NCBI GenBank assembly: GCA_027579435.1
Contig: JANBPK010001779.1
Span: 1-11,198 of the forward strand
Direction of reading: 5' to 3'
DNA: 11,198 nt
Origin: Candolleomyces eurysporus
Taxonomy: Eukaryota > Basidiomycota > Agaricomycetes > Agaricales > Psathyrellaceae
Below, piece after piece: positions 7,139-11,198 of the stretch. How positions within the stretch are numbered: position 1 is the stretch's first letter; each line of letters opens with the position of its first letter. The position numbers were made by a program, and so were the translations under genes. Under the pieces are notes generated by a model. It made no database searches and was not told the DNA's origin. It saw only the letters and a program-made list of their open reading frames with translations.

Positions 7139-10100
7139 TTATGCATCGTCCAGAACAAGCCGAGGGATAACGTTCATCGCCATTAGCTGAGTGGCCGATT
7201 TGAGTACCCGCCGGCATCAAAGACAAACATCAACACTTACCTCCTGGAACAACAGCTTCGCGGCATAAGGGATGGTCAACGTGGCCATCTTTTTCGAGCT
7301 CTTGCAATACGTGCACCAGCCATTATAGCCCATGAGTCCGCACTGCTCGCAAGCGCACACCTCGAATTTATCCGAAGAGATCATCAATCGTTCGAGGAGC
7401 AGCTGGGTGGCACCGTAACCGATAAGACAGTCACGCTCCATCTCTCCCAATCGGAGACCACCTTCCCTGGATCGACCCTCGGTTGGTTGGCGAGTGAGAG
7501 TCGCTCGTGGACCTCTGAAGGTATGGAGATGAGTGTACGAGCTCAGGGTCAGTCTATGCGAAGAGGAGGATAAACTCACCGTGCTCGAGCGTGCATTTTG
7601 TCCATAACCATGTGTTCTAGCAGCAGCTCAGAAAAGGTTCCTCAAAAAAAAAAGGTAGAAGGTCACGTACTCAGTTTCTGTATAACAGTTCGTTAATGAA
7701 TGGACGGGCGAATCATAGGGAGGAACACGTACCTGGTAGTAGATAGGACCGAAATACACATATGCTTCAAGCGGCTCTCCAGTGATACCACTCGTCAACA
7801 TATCTTTCCCAGCGTAGCTGAATCCATGTTCCACTAGAATCCGGCTCATGTCTTCTACCTGCAGCAGGTGTTATCGTTCATCCAACCTGGCCACAAATAC
7901 ATACGAAAAGCCCGCACCTTCGAACCACCAAATGCGGTTCCGTATTGAAGCTTTCCGGACAGAACTCCAGCCTTCCCAGCTAGAAGTTCTATCATCTTTC
8001 CAACAGTCATACGAGAGGGGAAACCATGAGGGTTCATAATCGTGTCTGAACACACCAGTCAGCCATTGACCCTCCCAAAGACGACAAACGACAACAGGAG
8101 GTACGACTTACCAGGCACGATCCCATCCTCGTTGAACGGCATATCCTCCTGATTCACAATCAACCCACAGACACCCTTCTGCCCATGCCTCGACGAAAAC
8201 TTGTCCCCAAGCTCCGGCCTCCTCGTCTGCCTTATCAGCACCTTAATCAACGTCTGATCGTTCTCCGTATCGCTAATCATCACTTTGTCTACCATCCCAG
8301 ACACAGGTGACTTGTAGCTCAGAGGCGCGTTTTTGTAAGGGACAGAGGCTGCTTGGCCCGTGAAGGTGTTATCGGAGGCGTTGGTGGGAGTTTGTTTGTT
8401 GACGTAGACGTCTCCTGGATCGACACGCTCGCCTACGCCTGGGAGGCCGTCTGGTTGGATAATGTCGTAGCGTTTTGCGATTTGGCCATTCTCGTCGAGA
8501 GGGGCGTCTGCTAGACGGTCGAAACTGGCAGAGGGAAGCGTCAGCGATGATCTTTGCTAATCCCTCAGTCGAAGACTCACGTTCCGTTGGGGTACTTCCG
8601 AATGAGAGTGGCGTTCTTCCGCAAGACTTGACACCGTCCATATCCACGATCCAGACTCGCCTAGCGAAGATGTTAGCCCAATGCGAAAAGGCAAGATCAA
8701 GCAAACGGTCGCTAACCCTGTTCAGAATCAACGCATCTTCAATATCATACCCCGAGTAACTCATAACTGCCACCGTCGCGTTCTGCCCAGCAGGCAACTT
8801 ATCATACCCAATCAACTCGATCGTCCTGGACTTGACCATCGGCTGCTGAGGATAAACCGACAGATAGAGCAGCGTATCAATCCGATTGAACTGGTTATAG
8901 CCAATCGCTCCGATAGCTTGTTTACCCATAGCGCACTGATAGGTGTTTCGTGGCGATTGATTGTGGTGAGGGTAGGGGATAAGACCGGCGACAGCACCTA
9001 GGATGGTGAAGGGTTCGATTTCGAGGTGCGTTGTTGCAGGTTCGATGTCGGATTCGTATAGGGCGATAAAGGCGTCGTTTTCTTCGTTCACGTCGAGGTA
9101 TTCGACGAGACCTCTGTGTAGGAAATCGTCGAACGCGACGATGCCTTTTTTCAATTGCTGAAACGGGCGACCGTTGAGTGATTCGATGTTTCGATATTGG
9201 AACGTTGAGCACGTACCAGGATATGGTCAGAATTCACTCTTGGCTGCCCATTCTCCACGATGATCATGGGTCGGCAAATACGTCCACCATCACAGGCGAT
9301 ATGGACAGCTCTATGATGGTGGTTGAGGTAGACGCTGACGAACTCGTTCACTTTCCCAGCTCTCCGAAGCTTGCGGAACTGCGCAACAAATTTGAGCGGG
9401 GACCGGCTCACACCAATGATCGTACCATTGACATAAACAACATAGGTATGGTTGCCGTATATCTCAGTACCAGTCGTCAGACTGATATCTAAAGAGGTTG
9501 CATCGTCAAACTTAGAAAACGGGAGGAGGAGGCTCAGGATCTACGTACCTTCCACTCCCAGCATAAACGCCAAACGAATAATTGGTTCTTCCTCGAAATC
9601 GGTCGTGATATGGGTCATGAGCGCCAAGTTCTTCACGAGACCACAGGCCTCTCCTTCCGGAGTATCACTCGGACACAGCACACCCCACTGACTGGGCTGC
9701 AGAGCACGAGGACCGCTGACCTTCCTCGTCTTCTCGAACTGGGAAGAGATACGAGTCATCATTCCCAATGCTGAGATGAAGCTCAAGCGGCTCAGGACGT
9801 GCGTGACGCCAGCTCTCTCCATTTTGAATCGCTTCAAGGACCAGTTTCCTGTGGAGATGGCTCGAACGAAGCCGGAGGTGAGGTGATCTCCTTGCATTTG
9901 CATGGTATTGTACGCGTCAAACTCGCTCGTCCGTGATGGCTTCTTGAGGACCTTGTCGATAGCCATTTTTAGGTTTGAGTTGTAGGTTTTGAATAGATCT
10001 TCAAACAGCAGAGCGAGTAGCTGTCCCGCGCTAGTTGTACATTGAATAAACCAAGCAGCACATTGATAATATGAGAGTACTCACAGCTCAAGACGCTTGT

Positions 10101-11160
10101 TCCCGACATAATCTCTGTCATCAACCATACTCTCATCGTCCATGGCCATCAACACCCTCCGAGTCATCGTGGCGACGAAAATGGCTTTCGCTCGAAGATC
10201 CAATCCCTTGACAGGGACATGAGCCAGAACAATCGTCGCCAGAGCCTCCAGAGCTTCTTCCCATGCAGGTCTCCGGGGACCCATGACTTTTCGGTTCACC
10301 TTCACTCTCGTGCCAATATATTCGAGAGCCTGATGTCTGGTGAACACGCCCAGCTTGGCAGCGTCTTCCAAGTTGGCTGAAAAGGCGGTCTTGTACGCTT
10401 CTGTATTTCCAGCTGTGAGAAGGAGGATTTCCTTGTCAGACTGGATGCCGAGAGCCTTGAGAGCGATGGCGATGGGTACGTCTTCATGGATCGAGTTATG
10501 CCGTAGATAGATTTTGCCTTTCTTCGTGATTACATAGGTCTTGGACTTCAGACCACCGTGCGTTGACCTTGAACGCGCTCATAAGAAAAAAGAAAGAAAG
10601 AAAACAAGAGGTACTCACGAAGTACACGAAGCCTGAACAACGCCCTTCACAGGATCCGTCTCCACAATAATCCGATTCTTGCTCAACTGCTCCTGCACCA
10701 AAATGACCTTCTCCGTTCCCTTCACCACGAAATAGCCCCCAGGATCCAACGGACACTCTGTCATACGCGCTAGCTCAGCTTCCGAGCGCCCCGCCAAGAC
10801 GCACTTGTTGCTCCTCAACATGATAGGCAGTCTCCCAATATTGACATTCCGTTGGACGATACTCTTGCCTCGAGTATACTGGATCGTCACAATGATAGGC
10901 GCACTATACGTCGTATCCCGTAGACGGCATTCATGCGGCGTAACCCTCTTGTCTATCGCCTCCAACTCGTTTCGATCCGGGAAACCAACGTTAATGTCGG
11001 TGTACTTGAGCCAGAAACGTGGGTCAACGTCGGAGGTGACTTTGTTGTTCGCTTTGACAATATTTTTGATATCTGTATTGACAAAGTAGTTGAAAGAATC
11101 GATGTGCTGTTTCACCAACCCTTTAACCTTGAGGAAGGCAGGGAGGAGGAGCCATTTGTC
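7139..11160 (-). CDS. rpc2: RNA polymerase III second-largest subunit (RPC2 / Ret1 / POLR3B), lacking only the N-terminal exon(s)
   Basis: This nuclear subunit forms half of the Pol III active centre, which makes tRNAs, 5S rRNA and other small RNAs. Exons: 10619-11160, 10085-10567, 9549-10030, 9217-9488, 8717-9157, 8581-8660, 8112-8524, 7918-8045, 7733-7858, 7671-7677, 7580-7616, 7241-7514 and 7139-7186. Introns are GT-AG, 51-66 bp, and all junctions keep frame. The 1110 visible residues start at [20 protein letters not shown], which marks Pol III rather than Pol I or II. They include [19 protein letters not shown], the fork [17 protein letters not shown] (456-472), GYDIEDA (729-735) and the active-site segment [12 protein letters not shown] (873-884). 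GEMERD (1027-1032), a zinc site of Cys1059, 1062, 1071 and 1074, and the C-terminal clamp ending IPRLVLDDA complete the protein. Yeast Ret1 has about 1149 residues, so only some 40-60 are missing. The paralogue is distinguished with high confidence. Confidence 0.97.
7671..7677 (-). other. 7-bp microexon (AAACTGA) of the RPC2 gene
   Basis: The exon sits between acceptor ctgttatacag and donor gtacgt, with introns of 55 and 54 bp on its two sides. It codes Lys990-Leu991 and the first base of Lys992. Joined to its neighbours it gives [23 protein letters not shown], matching the eukaryotic RPC2 consensus YYQKLKHMV. Splicing 7733 directly to 7616 would lose the frame before the invariant HARARGPRA block. 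Two lysine codons and the frame together make this a strong call despite the tiny size. The following intron contains a run of ten T on the coding strand. Confidence 0.9.
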
Positions 11161-11198
11161 CTAGAAAAAGTTCCTCAATCTCATTTCGGGCGGTATGG
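11161..11198 (-). other. 3' end of an RPC2 intron at the window edge
   Basis: On the minus strand the bases before the first visible RPC2 exon end in gaactttttctag, a pyrimidine-rich tract with an AG acceptor just before GAC (Asp of DKW). The exon or exons encoding the N-terminus lie further upstream, outside the window. Confidence 0.7.

Noticed and set aside
7100..7140. Short hairpin-like gatgat/atcatc just after the RPC2 stop as a terminator
   Set aside because: Six-base arms with an imperfect inner stem are weak, and eukaryotic Pol II genes do not use such intrinsic terminators.
8369..8580. Long minus-strand frame running on through 8581-8740 as a single exon with an Arg-rich tail
   Set aside because: The tail is read through introns in the wrong frame. 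Splicing at 8716/8661 and 8580/8525 restores the family sequence [10 protein letters not shown] and [16 protein letters not shown].
7139..11160. Reading the polymerase gene as RPB2 (Pol II) or RPA2 (Pol I)
   Set aside because: The N-terminal [20 protein letters not shown] block, the [13 protein letters not shown] context and the short C-terminus ending IPRLVLDDA fit the Pol III subunit; Pol II and Pol I homologues differ at these places.
1..11198. A co-regulated metabolic or defence gene cluster
   Set aside because: The three genes belong to unrelated processes, with gaps of 1.5 and 2.3 kb between them and no shared promoter signs. Shared orientation alone is not evidence.

Overview
The window looks like nuclear DNA of a filamentous fungus, most likely a basidiomycete (Agaricomycete). 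The reasons are very dense, short GT-AG introns (mostly 50-66 bp), a cytochrome P450 and a secreted GH30 glucanase of the types common in wood- and litter-associated fungi, and ordinary eukaryotic gene spacing. All three recognisable genes lie on the minus strand, so transcription runs right to left. I worked out exon boundaries by hand from the reading frame, GT/AG sites and what I know of the protein families. No alignment or search was run.

From right to left: (1) 7139-11160 holds nearly all of the gene for the second-largest subunit of RNA polymerase III (RPC2, yeast Ret1/RPC128). Thirteen exons encode 1110 codons up to a TAA stop, and the N-terminal part lies beyond the window. One exon is only 7 bp. 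(2) 5604-7138 is about 1.5 kb between genes. It contains two related palindromes built on GTTGAC, near the likely promoter of the next gene. (3) 2966-5603 is a complete 17-exon gene for a secreted glycoside hydrolase family 30 enzyme of 506 residues, probably a beta-1,6-glucanase. Two of its exons are 16 and 14 bp, and the codon for the catalytic nucleophile is split by an intron. (4) 657-2965 is about 2.3 kb with no gene I can support; it holds a 20-bp minisatellite just past the GH30 stop. (5) 1-656 is the 5' part of a cytochrome P450 gene, with membrane anchor, proline-rich hinge and start of the C-helix, cut off by the window edge.

The genes do not form an obvious functional cluster: one is housekeeping transcription, one cell-wall or glucan degradation, one oxidative metabolism. 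The most striking shared feature is exon structure. Three unrelated neighbouring genes all carry very small exons (7, 14, 16 and 36 bp) that are needed to keep the frame and conserved family motifs. Automatic gene callers are likely to mis-model them. I found no undescribed multi-gene system here.
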